A stretch of 49,347 nt of DNA from NCBI GenBank assembly GCA_025454895.1, contig JALONO010000023.1, positions 1-49,347 of the forward strand, in the 5' to 3' direction. Made by a program: the position numbers and the translations under genes. This DNA comes from Bernardetiaceae bacterium. Its GTDB lineage: Bacteria > Bacteroidota > Bacteroidia > Cytophagales > Thermoflexibacteraceae. Below the pieces are notes generated by a model that had not been told where the DNA came from, ran no database searches, and was given only the letters and a program-made list of their open reading frames with translations. This document shows positions 8,417-15,915 of this stretch, one piece after another (position 1 is the first letter of the stretch; the number at the start of each line of letters is the position of its first letter).

Positions 8417-8974
8417 CTAAAGGGGCAACAGCGCGTAACCTTTCAACTGGTACGTCGTGATCAACGTAATGGCCGACAGGGCCACTTTTACTTCGGTGGC
8501 CAACTGGGGCTGGGCAATGCCCCGTGCCCGCATGGACTGGCCGCAAATAAAAAAACGCACCCCCGCTTTGGTCAATTCTTCAAAAATTGGCGCGTTGGGG
8601 TTGTCCACGTTAAACTTAGCCCGGTAAGCATCTGATTGTAAAGTAATAAAAGCCGCCGCATGGTGCAGCACGCACACGAGCTTTACTTTGGTGCGCGGCA
8701 CCCCGCTCATTTCCAGCAGGTTGGCCAAGCGGGCCACCCGCAACAGCGACTGGTTGGCTTCTGCTGGCGCATCGTTGGTTTTAATATCGATCACCACGTG
8801 GTAGTCAAGGGCGGGGTCGGGGTTTTCCACCGACTCGGGAATAGGGTAAGCCTCCCCGTAAGTAGGCACGCGCGGGAACACCGGTTCAGGCTGGCTAGCC
8901 TGCGCCCACGCGCCCGTGGCCAACCGCCCCATCGTGATCATCAAAAAAAGCAACCGGATGCCAACCACAAACAT
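8417..8974 (-). CDS. Exported DsrE-like family protein
   Basis: The 185-residue product begins with a signal peptide (hydrophobic 5-22, likely cleaved after AWAQA). After about 50 residues it shows the DsrE/DsrF-like fold pattern: strand HVVIDIKT, helix NQSLLRVARLANLLEMSG, strand KVKLVCVLHHAAAFIT, then FEELTKAGVRFFICGQSMRARG. The FICGQSMRARG segment carries the conserved-position Cys of this superfamily. Classical DsrE proteins are cytoplasmic sulfur carriers; an exported single-domain form is a known but uncharacterised variant. It diverges from the TPR lipoprotein gene with only 84 bp between the starts, so the two may share control. No sulfur-oxidation genes are visible nearby. Confidence 0.85.
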   Translation of the reverse strand: MFVVGIRLLFLMITMGRLATGAWAQASQPEPVFPRVPTYGEAYPIPESVENPDPALDYHVVIDIKTNDAPAEANQSLLRVARLANLLEMSGVPRTKVKLVCVLHHAAAFITLQSDAYRAKFNVDNPNAPIFEELTKAGVRFFICGQSMRARGIAQPQLATEVKVALSAITLITTYQLKGYALLPL

Positions 8975-9010
8975 AAGCTGTTGATAATGTTACCTTTGCG
9001 CCACCTGCGC

Positions 9011-9041
9011 TTGGCCCTGCCCATCTCACGGCCTAAATTTG
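9011..9041 (+). promoter_or_regulatory. Bacteroidota promoter for the TPR lipoprotein gene
   Basis: TTG (9011-9013), 20 bases, then TAAATTTG (9034-9041), an exact match to the TTG-N(19-21)-TAnnTTTG consensus. The ATG at 9059 follows 17 bases later. A second -7-like box, TACCTTTG at 8991-8998, lacks a -33 partner. Confidence 0.75.
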
Positions 9042-9058
9042 CGAAATTCTTTGTTGAG

Positions 9059-10189
9059 ATGACCAAATTTCCCCGAATATTATTTTGGCTTTGCTGTTTA
9101 GGGTTGTCGGCCTGCGAAAACCGCTACCTCAGTGGCGAAAAAGTGCCACCGCCGCCCCAGCAAGCCGCTCGGTCGTGGGAGCAGCGGGTCGCGTTTATGA
9201 CCCAGGTGATCGAGCAACACCCCAACGAAGCTGATTACTTTTACCGGCGGGCCACCACCTACCTGGAAGGTGGCAAGGAAAACCTGGCCCTCACCGACGT
9301 GGAACAAGCCCTGGCCCTGGACTCGGCCAACCAAGATTACTTCTTCTTACAAGCTAAATTGTTAGACGATAAACAGGACCACCAGCAGGCCTATGCCGCA
9401 GCGGCCCGTGCCCAGGCCCTGGGCTACCAAAGCCCCGAGCTTACCTGGCTACTGGGCAAACTCAGTTACCTGAACCAACAACCGGCCAAGGCTCAAGTTT
9501 ACCTGCAAACCTCGCTCAACAGCTACGGCGAGCGGCCCGAAACGTATTATTACTTGGGGTTATTGGGCAAAGATACCCGCGATACCGCCCAGGCCGTAAC
9601 CCAACTGGAACGGGCCATTACCCTGCGCCCCACTTATGCCGAAGCCCACCAGGCCCTAGTCGATTTTTACCTGGGCCTAGGCAAAAACCGCACCGCCGCC
9701 GGATATGCCCGGCGGGGCCTCTCGCTGTGCCCCGAAAACCCGGACCTATACCAGCAGTACGCCCACGTACTAGAACGGCTAGACGAGCCAGATGCCGCCA
9801 TTGGGGCCTACCGCCGGGTGGTTGAACTAGACCCCGAACGCTGGCAGGCCAGCTACCGCCTGTTTACCTACTACCTCAATAAACGTCGTTACGCCCTCGC
9901 CGCCATGCACTTGCGTAACACACTCCGGGCCAAGCCCGATCTTGAGGGCGGCTACCTAACCCTGGCCAATATCAGTTATCACCATTTGGACCAGTACGAC
10001 GAGGCCCTCAAATATTTTAAACTAGCCCAGCAAGCTCGCCCTCAAGACCCGGCCATCGCCCTGGCCATTGCCAAAACCGAGAAAAAGATCGAGTTCGAGG
10101 CTTGGAAACTCACGCCCGAAGGCCAAGCCTGGCTCCGCCGCCGCCGCGAAGCCGAACGGGCCAGCGACAGCACGGGCAGCGGCCAATAG
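9059..10189 (+). CDS. TPR-repeat lipoprotein
   Basis: A 376-residue lipoprotein. The ATG at 9059 was chosen over earlier in-frame starts because it gives a clean lipoprotein signal (MTKFPRILFWLCCLGLSAC, Cys19) and lies 17 bases past a good promoter. A Pro-rich linker follows the Cys, then at least eight TPR-like units from about residue 38 to 350, with typical pairs such as YYYLGLLGKDTRDTAQAV and YAEAHQALVDFYLGLGK. TPR arrays bind other proteins; relatives act in outer-membrane assembly, gliding or secretion, but nothing here points to one partner. It is divergent from the DsrE-like gene and 411 bp upstream of the SiaB-like gene, from which it is probably independent. Confidence 0.9.
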   Translation: MTKFPRILFWLCCLGLSACENRYLSGEKVPPPPQQAARSWEQRVAFMTQVIEQHPNEADYFYRRATTYLEGGKENLALTDVEQALALDSANQDYFFLQAKLLDDKQDHQQAYAAAARAQALGYQSPELTWLLGKLSYLNQQPAKAQVYLQTSLNSYGERPETYYYLGLLGKDTRDTAQAVTQLERAITLRPTYAEAHQALVDFYLGLGKNRTAAGYARRGLSLCPENPDLYQQYAHVLERLDEPDAAIGAYRRVVELDPERWQASYRLFTYYLNKRRYALAAMHLRNTLRAKPDLEGGYLTLANISYHHLDQYDEALKYFKLAQQARPQDPAIALAIAKTEKKIEFEAWKLTPEGQAWLRRRREAERASDSTGSGQ

Positions 10190-10600
10190 CCCCACCCGGC
10201 CAACTACGACCGGCTATTATCTGTTAAATTTTTTGCCATTTTTTGCAAAAAATAGCCTAGTCGTTGGTTGGGTCGCCGATAGAGTGCCTTCTCCCTCCCC
10301 GAAATACGCTCAAAATTCACTCAAGGATGGCTGAAAAAACTGAGTAGGCTAGCCAACCTAAGCCAGAAACCTCGCTGTCAAATTTTTAGTCAGCAAAAAC
10401 AGCGGTTGGCGAGGCCCAGTTAGCCACCGCCTTCCGTTGCGGGTTAGCGTTTACCGGGCCGTTAGCCAAGCAACCCGCCAAAATGGCACTATATTAGCAG
10501 TGATGAGGGCGTTTACAAACGGTTGGCGCAGGTTGTAATTGGGCCGGCCCAGCACGGCAAATTGTGTCCAAAAACCTATATTTGCCACTACTTAATCCCT
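10190..10600. other. Intergenic region between the TPR lipoprotein and SiaB-like genes
   Basis: About 410 bp without a convincing gene. A long imperfect hairpin (GGCTATT at 10212-10218 with AATAGCC at 10251-10257, enclosing the palindrome TTTTTTGCAAAAAA) may end the upstream transcript but is not a textbook terminator. A TATATTTG box at 10577-10584 probably serves the SiaB-like gene. Nothing else is recognised. Confidence 0.55.
10577..10584 (+). promoter_or_regulatory. TAnnTTTG box (TATATTTG) for the SiaB-like gene
   Basis: A perfect -7 match 16 bases before the ATG at 10601. The nearest TTG (10562-10564) is too close for a usual -33 element. Confidence 0.55.
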
Positions 10601-11149
10601 ATGAACGAACTTACAGCCTACGGTTTCGCCAAATTAGTAGAGGAGAACAACATCGTGTTGGCCTTCCAGGGCATGATGACGAACGACATCCTCTCGTTGA
10701 TCGGCAAAAACCTGCAAAAAAAGCATCCTGACCAGGTGGCCAGCAAGCGGGTGTTCAGCATTGTGGTGGAACTAGCCCAAAATATCAACTTGTATTCTGC
10801 GGAAAAATCTTACTCCGAGTCGGACAAACGGGAGGTGGGCCGTGGCATCATCGTGATCAGCGAAACGGCTGATTTCCACGTAGTAAGCTCCGGCAACTTG
10901 GTAGAAAGCCACCATGTGGCCGACCTCACCGCCCGTTGCCAGGCCGTCAATCAACTAACGGCCCAAGAACTACGCGACTATTTTATGGAGCAACGTCGGC
11001 TGCCCGAAGACCAAGACAGCGTGGGCCTGGTGGAAATGGTGCGTAAGTCGGGCAACCCCCTTGCCTTTGAACTTATCGATGCCGACAATAACCAAACCTT
11101 CTTCACCCTGTCGGTGAGCGTGAGCAAAAAAGCCCCGACTAACCTCTAA
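10601..11149 (+). CDS. SiaB family protein kinase-like protein
   Basis: A 182-residue cytoplasmic protein resembling the SiaB family (formerly DUF6272), whose Pseudomonas member phosphorylates SiaC. It has a GHKL-like layout: VELAQNI with Glu57 and Asn61 as an N-box-like pair, then GRGIIVISE at about 80-88 as a strand before a nucleotide-binding loop, and GLVEMVRKSG near residue 143 in the region where SiaB-like and anti-sigma kinases have a Gly-rich turn. The ATG at 10601 fits the promoter box and family start (MNELTAYGFAKLVEENN); the 26 codons upstream look non-coding. The SiaC-like gene follows after 61 bp, so the two are likely co-transcribed. The cognate phosphatase is probably the PP2C protein 3 kb away. 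Confidence 0.85.
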   Translation: MNELTAYGFAKLVEENNIVLAFQGMMTNDILSLIGKNLQKKHPDQVASKRVFSIVVELAQNINLYSAEKSYSESDKREVGRGIIVISETADFHVVSSGNLVESHHVADLTARCQAVNQLTAQELRDYFMEQRRLPEDQDSVGLVEMVRKSGNPLAFELIDADNNQTFFTLSVSVSKKAPTNL

Positions 11150-11210
11150 AGTTAACTCATTTCATCACCAAGACCCTACACTGGCCCCAAGCCCCTGTTG
11201 AAGCCCTCTA

Positions 11211-11588
11211 ATGGAAAATTTTGTTATCAACGGCTCCACCTACATCCCCACCGTCAATTTTGACGCCGTTACCCATGTGTTGGAAATTGCCGGCGAGTCG
11301 TACCACGAATACACCGTGGAGTTTTACCAACCCATTATGGAATGGTTGCGCAATTACCTGGCCCAGCCCGGCCGCACCTTGGTGTTCAATTTTAAAATGA
11401 CCTATTTCAATACCAGTACCTCTCGCCGGTTTTTGGAGATTTTTGACATGCTGGAAGACTACCAGAACAACCAACAAGGCAAGGTAACCGTGAACTGGTA
11501 CTACCAAACCCGCGACCTGGACATGCTCGAGAACGGCGAAGAATACGCCGAAGACCTGAGCCTGCCTTTCAATTTTATTAAGATGTAA
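11211..11588 (+). CDS. SiaC family regulatory phosphoprotein (DUF1987)
   Basis: A 125-residue single-domain protein that aligns from end to end with SiaC-type proteins. It shows VLEIAGESYHEYTVEFYQP, MEWLRNYL, MTYFNTSTSRRFLEIFDMLE and NWYYQTRDLDMLENGEEYAED. The phospho-acceptor Thr of SiaC (Thr68 in Pseudomonas) falls on Thr68 here, inside YFNTSTS. In Pseudomonas, unphosphorylated SiaC binds and activates the diguanylate cyclase SiaD, SiaB phosphorylates it, and SiaA dephosphorylates it. No SiaD-like GGDEF gene is present in this window, so the output partner here is unknown. A terminator follows 32 bp after the stop, closing a two-gene unit. Confidence 0.92.
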   Translation: MENFVINGSTYIPTVNFDAVTHVLEIAGESYHEYTVEFYQPIMEWLRNYLAQPGRTLVFNFKMTYFNTSTSRRFLEIFDMLEDYQNNQQGKVTVNWYYQTRDLDMLENGEEYAEDLSLPFNFIKM

Positions 11589-11620
11589 AGCGCGGGCTAC
11601 CGCAAAGCAATGGTTGATCG

Positions 11621-11646
11621 AGGGGCAGTTGCCCCTTTTTTATTTG
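11621..11646 (+). terminator. Rho-independent terminator after siaB-siaC-like genes
   Basis: AGGGGC (11621-11626) and GCCCCT (11631-11636) form a stem with a four-base loop, followed by TTTTTTATTT. Confidence 0.85.
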
Positions 11647-11694
11647 GTTCATCCCATCTTATGCCAAAATCAAATAAGCATTGCGTGTTACTAA
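11647..11694. other. Spacer in the siaC-miaA convergent intergenic region
   Basis: The 356-bp gap between the SiaC-like stop and the miaA stop holds, in order, a terminator (11621-11646), this unremarkable AT-rich spacer, a 176-bp repeat element and an octamer array. A 92-codon minus-strand reading frame across the gap is made mostly of repeat sequence and is not supported as a gene. Confidence 0.6.
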
Positions 11695-11870
11695 ACCTCT
11701 TGTAGATTAGGTTTTTGACCAGGCAAAGCCCGAATTTTCGTTCAAAACCCGCCCTACATGGCCCCACCCTGACCAGCCGCACTTCCTCGCCCCAAAAGCT
11801 CATTCGCTTTTGGTCGTCCGGTGGGGAGAGGACGAAATTTTGAACCGAGTGAAGGTAATATGCAAGAGGT
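11695..11870 (+). mobile_element. 176-bp MITE-like repeat, copy 1
   Basis: The element has imperfect inverted ends: ACCTCTTGTAGATTA at 11695-11709 and TAATATGCAAGAGGT at 11856-11870. A very similar 177-bp sequence lies at 35286-35462. Shared internal blocks include TTTTTGACCAGG, CCGAATTTTCGTT and CGCCCCAAAAGCTCATTCGC, within which CCAAAAGC and GCTTTTGG form a perfect 8-bp stem. No transposase is encoded and no certain target duplication is seen, so this looks like a non-autonomous derivative of an unknown element. The parent family could not be identified. Confidence 0.7.
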
Positions 11871-11883
11871 CTCATGGTGCTAT

Positions 11884-11940
11884 AAATGATTGATAAACAA
11901 AGAGAACAATCATTTAATCATGCAATCGTTAAGTCATTTT
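11884..11940 (-). repeat. Octamer-array repeat, copy 1 (inverted)
   Basis: Read on the minus strand: four 8-bp units of the form ATGAYTNN (one starting ACG) spanning 11937-11906, a 14-base spacer, then the inverted CAATCATTT sequence at 11892-11884. The last unit and the inverted segment can form a 9-bp stem. It lies between the convergent SiaC-like and miaA genes. Confidence 0.75.
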
Positions 11941-11944
11941 AGTA

Positions 11945-12853
11945 TTACACCCCCAACGCTCGCCAAATCGCCTCGGGCTGGCCGGGGTGGTGCCATTGGC
12001 TCACCAGTTTGTTGAACCAAGTAAGTTGCCGCTTGGCATAGTTGCGGGTATGTTGTTGCACCAAGGCCAGGGCCTCGGTTTGGGTAGTGGTACCATCCAG
12101 GTAATCAAACACTTCCGCATAGCCCACGGTTTGCAGGGCGTTGTAGTGTCGGTAAGGCAATAGAGCGGCTACCTCATCCACCAGGCCGGTGGCCCACATT
12201 TGCCGGGTGCGGGCCTCAATGCGGGCGTACAGTTCGGGGCGGGGCAGCCCCAGGCCCACCACCACCGGCCGGAACGAACGAGCCACCTGGGGCGGCTGCC
12301 GAAACTGACTAAACGGCTGCCCGGTGGCCTCGATCACCTCGAGCGCGCGGGTAACGCGGGCGGGGTTGGCCCGGTCCACTAGGGCGTAGTAGTCAGGGTC
12401 GGCCTGGGCCAATTGGGCCAGCAGGGCGGGCAAACCCTGCTCCGCCAGCCGCTGCTGCACCGCTAGGCGCACGGGCGCGGGCACGGGGGGCATGGCGGCT
12501 AGTCCCTGGCACACCGCCTGCACGTAAAGCCCGGAGCCGCCCACCAGCACCGCCGCCCCCAACCGACTGAGTAGTTGTTCAATAATGGGCAAGGCCTCGC
12601 GCTCATAATGGCCGGCGTTATAAGCCTGGGTAACGGGCAAGTGCCCCACTAGGTGGTGGCGCACAGCAGCCAGTTCATTAGGGGTGGGCTGGGCGGTGCC
12701 AATGGCCATGCCTTGGTACACCTGCCGCGAGTCGGCGGAGACGACCTCGGTGCCCAGCCGCTGAGCTAGTTGGATGGCCAGGGCGGTTTTGCCCACCGCA
12801 GTGGGGCCTACTACCACGTACAAAGGAGGTAAGCGCGACAACATGGGGCACAA
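11945..12853 (-). CDS. miaA: tRNA dimethylallyltransferase MiaA
   Basis: The 302-residue product transfers a dimethylallyl group to N6 of A37 in tRNAs reading codons that begin with U. The P-loop GPTAVGKTALA lies at residues 17-27, followed by the substrate-binding SADSRQVYQGMAIGTAQP and the HHLVG segment, and later SGLYVQAV. The C-terminus includes VGYAEVFDYLDG and RNYAKRQLTWFN, both diagnostic of MiaA. The length is normal. An ATG three codons downstream (12844) is an alternative start; it would leave the whole hairpin at 12851-12881 upstream of the gene. The S9 peptidase gene is 57 bp upstream on the same strand. The gene converges on the siaB/siaC-like unit. Confidence 0.96.
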   Translation of the reverse strand: MCPMLSRLPPLYVVVGPTAVGKTALAIQLAQRLGTEVVSADSRQVYQGMAIGTAQPTPNELAAVRHHLVGHLPVTQAYNAGHYEREALPIIEQLLSRLGAAVLVGGSGLYVQAVCQGLAAMPPVPAPVRLAVQQRLAEQGLPALLAQLAQADPDYYALVDRANPARVTRALEVIEATGQPFSQFRQPPQVARSFRPVVVGLGLPRPELYARIEARTRQMWATGLVDEVAALLPYRHYNALQTVGYAEVFDYLDGTTTQTEALALVQQHTRNYAKRQLTWFNKLVSQWHHPGQPEAIWRALGV

Positions 12854-12881
12854 AATAGGGGCAGAAAAGCTTCTGCCCCTA
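12851..12881 (-). terminator. Hairpin between the S9 peptidase and miaA genes, possible terminator
   Basis: TAGGGGCAGAA (12856-12866) pairs perfectly with TTCTGCCCCTA (12871-12881) around a four-base loop. On the minus strand only four T follow (ATTTTG), so termination of the peptidase transcript may be partial. Confidence 0.55.
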
Positions 12882-12910
12882 TCCTACCCCGAGCTAAAAG
12901 CCCGGTGGGC

Positions 12911-14962
12911 CTACTTTGCTCCGGGCAGCGCAACCGTTTCGCCCCAGAGGTACTGGTTAAACCAAGCCCAGTTATGCCAAGTAGCCGCCAGCCGCTCCTT
13001 GGGTTTGGTAATGCCGTGACCGAATCCTTTGTAAATAAACAGCTTGGTGGGCACGCCTTCGTCTTGCAAACCCTGGTAAAGCTCATAAGCGTTAGGCAGG
13101 GGCACGCGGCGGTCCAGCTCGCCGTGCTGGATGAGCGTGGGGGTGGCCGCCTGGCGGATGTTGGTCATGGGCGAAGTACGGGCATAAATTTCGGGGTCGG
13201 CCCAGGGAGTGTTTTTAAGGTACTGGCGGGTGAACGGGTGGATGTCGGTATTGGCATAATAAGTAACCCAGTTGGAGATGCCTGCCCCCACCGAAATGGC
13301 TTTGAACCTGCGGCTATTGGTAGCCAAAAACGCCGAAATATAGCCGCCCTGGCTCCACCCCATGCACCCGAGGCGGGTGGTGTCCACCAGGCCCAATTTA
13401 TCCAGATGGTCCACGCCGGAGAGCACGTCCCAGGCATCGCCGATGCCCAGGTTGCCTACGTTGAGCGCGCGGAACGCTTCGCCATAACCGGCCGAGCCGC
13501 GATAATTGGGGCGCAACACCAGCGCACCCTTGGCTAACCATTGCACCAGCGGGTACACATAACCCGTTACGGGCGTGGGGCTGTCGATACCGGTAGGGCC
13601 ACCGTGAATGATCACCAGCAGGGGGTATTTCTTTTGGGGATCGTAATTAGCGGGTTTGTGAAGTACGCCCTCAATAGTGGCCCCGTCCTGACTTTTCCAG
13701 CTAATCAACTCGCTTTGCGCCACTTGCCAGTTGGCGATTTGATCATTGAACTGGGTAACCGTTTGCGGCTGCCAGGCCGACAGGGCGGTTTTCATCACCT
13801 CGGGCAGGGTGGTGGCCGTGCGGGCCAGCAGGGCCACGGTGCCGCCGTCGCGGCTAAAGCTGGCCCCGCTCACCATTTGGGCCGGGGCCGAAACCCGCTG
13901 CCAACGGCCACTGGCGGGGTCGATGCGGAACAAGTGGCTATTGGTTTTCTGGTTAGCCACGAAATACAGCCCGCCGGGCCGCCAAGCTACCAGGCTGATC
14001 TGTTCGTCAAAATCAGCGGCCAGGCGAGTGGCCGGGCCACCCCCCAGCCCAACGCGGTAAATTTGGTTGTTGCGGTAATAGTTCGACAGCGTATCGTCTA
14101 AAGAAGTAGAATAGACCAGGGCTTGGCCATCGGGTGCCCACACGGGGTTGCTGTCGTTGGCGCGGTTGGTGACCAGGGGGGTCAGTTTTTGGGTGGCCAG
14201 GTCCAGCACCGAAATATCGGAGCGAAAAAAGCTGTTAATAAGGGGGTTAGGCTGATGCACCACCGCCACCTTGCCGCCCACCGGGGCCACCGCAAAGCCG
14301 GAAACCGTGAAGTTGCCCTGGGTAAGCCGTTGGGCTTTGGGCAGTTGCAAACACTCTTTCTGCTTGGCCGAGTCGGTTTCAGCGTAGCAGGGCAGTTCGG
14401 CGGGGTTGGGCAAATCCGGCTTGAAGTCGATGCGCCACAGGTGAGTGAGCCTAAACTCGGTGTCCTCCTCTGCCCAGGCCCCGTAGCGTTCTTTCACGGT
14501 TTTTTCCGGCTTGCTTTCCTTCTCATTTTGGGCGAAGATGAAGCCGCTACCGTCGGGCAGCCACTCGAAGCTGTTGATGCCCTCGGTCTCGGCGGTTTGG
14601 GGCAGGGCCTCGCCGCCATCGGTGCGGAGCGCGAAAATTTGGGTTTTGCCGCCCCGGTCAGCCAAGAAGGCCAGCCAGCGGCCGTCGGGGCTAAACCTCG
14701 GGCTACTGCTATTGCCCTTGGGCGTATTGGTGCAAGGGAAGGGCGGTTGCCCCGGCCGGGCCAGCCAAATCTCGGTGTCAAAGGTGTTGTCTTTCCAGTC
14801 GGTGGTGGTAACGGGGTAGGCCACCAACTGGCCGTCGGGCGAGAGTACGGGCGTACCTGGGCCGCGCAACGAGATGACCTGTTCGAAGGTGGGCACCACT
14901 TTTTGGGCGGCCAATGGCAGGCCCAGCCCCCACAACCCGGTAATCAAGAGGAGTTTTTTCAT
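12911..14962 (-). CDS. Exported S9 family peptidase (prolyl oligopeptidase/acylaminoacyl peptidase type)
   Basis: A 683-residue protein with a signal peptide (MKKLLLITGLWGLGLPLAAQ, cleavage near residue 20), so it acts in the periplasm or outside. Residues 35-400 form a beta-propeller of the WD40/TolB-like type, visible as repeated SPDGQ/SPDGR and WAPDGQ turns. The alpha/beta hydrolase domain at 420-680 carries the nucleophile in GWSQGGY (Ser537), the acid in HGELD (Asp617) and the base in GFGHG (His649). The family removes dipeptides or acylated residues from short peptides. The gene stands upstream of miaA, probably separated by the hairpin at 12851-12881. An octamer repeat lies just upstream of its start, in place of an obvious promoter. 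Confidence 0.94.
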   Translation of the reverse strand: MKKLLLITGLWGLGLPLAAQKVVPTFEQVISLRGPGTPVLSPDGQLVAYPVTTTDWKDNTFDTEIWLARPGQPPFPCTNTPKGNSSSPRFSPDGRWLAFLADRGGKTQIFALRTDGGEALPQTAETEGINSFEWLPDGSGFIFAQNEKESKPEKTVKERYGAWAEEDTEFRLTHLWRIDFKPDLPNPAELPCYAETDSAKQKECLQLPKAQRLTQGNFTVSGFAVAPVGGKVAVVHQPNPLINSFFRSDISVLDLATQKLTPLVTNRANDSNPVWAPDGQALVYSTSLDDTLSNYYRNNQIYRVGLGGGPATRLAADFDEQISLVAWRPGGLYFVANQKTNSHLFRIDPASGRWQRVSAPAQMVSGASFSRDGGTVALLARTATTLPEVMKTALSAWQPQTVTQFNDQIANWQVAQSELISWKSQDGATIEGVLHKPANYDPQKKYPLLVIIHGGPTGIDSPTPVTGYVYPLVQWLAKGALVLRPNYRGSAGYGEAFRALNVGNLGIGDAWDVLSGVDHLDKLGLVDTTRLGCMGWSQGGYISAFLATNSRRFKAISVGAGISNWVTYYANTDIHPFTRQYLKNTPWADPEIYARTSPMTNIRQAATPTLIQHGELDRRVPLPNAYELYQGLQDEGVPTKLFIYKGFGHGITKPKERLAATWHNWAWFNQYLWGETVALPGAK

Positions 14963-15004
14963 AAGCTTTTTGTCGATGGAAGGAAAACAATGCGGGATTT
15001 TAAG

Positions 15005-15083
15005 ATGACTTAATGATTAAATGATTGCATGACTAAACGATTGGATGATTTAATGATTCTTCTCTTTGTTTATCAATCATTTA
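15005..15083 (+). repeat. Octamer-array repeat, copy 2 (longest, seven units)
   Basis: Seven adjoining 8-bp units run from 15005 to 15060: ATGACTTA, ATGATTAA, ATGATTGC, ATGACTAA, ACGATTGG, ATGATTTA, ATGATTCT. They are followed by TCTCTTTGTTTAT and then CAATCATTTA at 15074-15083, an inverted copy of the unit. Confidence 0.8.
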
Positions 15084-15148
15084 GAACCTCCGCAACTCGT
15101 GGTTTTTACTTGACTTTGATAGCGGAGAATTGAATATCTTAAATCAAC

Positions 15149-15173
15149 TAAAATATTGATAATCAATATTTTA
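15149..15173. repeat. Perfect 25-bp AT-rich palindrome
   Basis: TAAAATATTGAT, a central A, then ATCAATATTTTA. It could be an operator or simply a cruciform-forming sequence; no regulator is implied by the neighbours. Confidence 0.7.
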
Positions 15174-15320
15174 AAAATAAAATTGCTTCAATATTGATCT
15201 TCCATCCTTTCCTCAAGTCAAAACGAGTTTGGTTCACCTTAAACCGGAAAGCGACTTAGCCATCCCACCGCCAGCGATCATTCAAACAAATCGTTCGGCC
15301 CAATCTACTGGTCGTTGAAG

Positions 15321-15815
15321 TTAATCGCGTTTCATGTTCACAAACTGGAGCGGGATGCCGTAATCCTTGCCCCGTACTAAAGCAATGGCCGCCTGGAGGT
15401 CGTCGATTTTCTTGGCCGTTACCCGCACCTGATCGTCCATGAGGCTGGCCTGCACTTTTAGGCCGCTGTCTTTCAGGTCTTTCATCAGTTTCCGGGCCAC
15501 TTCCTTGTCAATGCCCTCCTTGATGGCCAGGTCTTTGCGCACTTGGTTGCCGGAGGCGTATTCTTGCTTGCCAAAATCGAGGGCCTTAGGGTCTAGCCCC
15601 TGTTTCACCATCCGCTCCAAAATAATCTTGATCACGGTTTTTAGGCTCAAGTCGTTGGCGGTGAGCACATTAATATGCAAATTCTTCTTATCTAGCGTGA
15701 TCTCGGTTTTGCTGTCTTTGAGGTCGTAACGAGTAGCCACCTCCTTTTTGGCGGTATTGATGGCGTTGTCCAACGTTTGGTGGTCAATTTTGTTGGCAAT
15801 GTCGAACGAGGGCAT
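15321..15815 (-). CDS. yajQ: YajQ family nucleotide-binding protein
   Basis: A 164-residue cytoplasmic protein matching the YajQ/DUF520 family along its whole length: MPSFDIANKIDHQTLDNAINTA at the start, then RYDLKDSKTEI, KGIDKEVARKLMKDLKDSGLKVQ-like core and the C-terminal ending QLPLQFVNMKRD-like sequence (here GIPLQFVNMKRD). The start at 15815 was chosen because family members begin with MPSFD; 32 further codons upstream to 15911 are in frame but Pro/Arg-rich and atypical. Members bind nucleotides or tRNA, and one Xanthomonas homologue binds cyclic di-GMP. The SMI1/KNR4 gene lies about 100 bp upstream on the same strand. Confidence 0.93.
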   Translation of the reverse strand: MPSFDIANKIDHQTLDNAINTAKKEVATRYDLKDSKTEITLDKKNLHINVLTANDLSLKTVIKIILERMVKQGLDPKALDFGKQEYASGNQVRKDLAIKEGIDKEVARKLMKDLKDSGLKVQASLMDDQVRVTAKKIDDLQAAIALVRGKDYGIPLQFVNMKRD

Positions 15816-15915
15816 GGCAAGCAAACGGACAGGGTGAAACAGCGGCGGGCGAAACCCACAAAAAAGCCCGGCCAAAAATACGCCAGGCCGCCACAAAATA
15901 ACACCCGGCACGGGT

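Larger units (their letters stand above)
14963..15320. other. AT-rich intergenic region with octamer array and a 25-bp palindrome
   Basis: This gap separates the 3' end of yajQ from the start of the S9 peptidase gene, both on the minus strand. It holds the octamer array at 15005-15083 and a perfect palindrome at 15149-15173 (12-base arms AAAATATTGAT plus T, one-base centre). A further TCAATATTGAT lies around 15188-15198. No gene is seen. The S9 peptidase promoter should be here but no clear TAnnTTTG box was found. Confidence 0.6.

Noticed and set aside
8968-8975. TATGTTTG on the minus strand as a promoter of the DsrE-like gene
   Set aside because: The box overlaps the start codon itself, so it cannot be the promoter for that start.
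11597-11875. 92-codon minus-strand frame over the MITE-like repeat
   Set aside because: Most of it is repeat sequence and terminator; the second copy of the repeat does not keep an equivalent frame.
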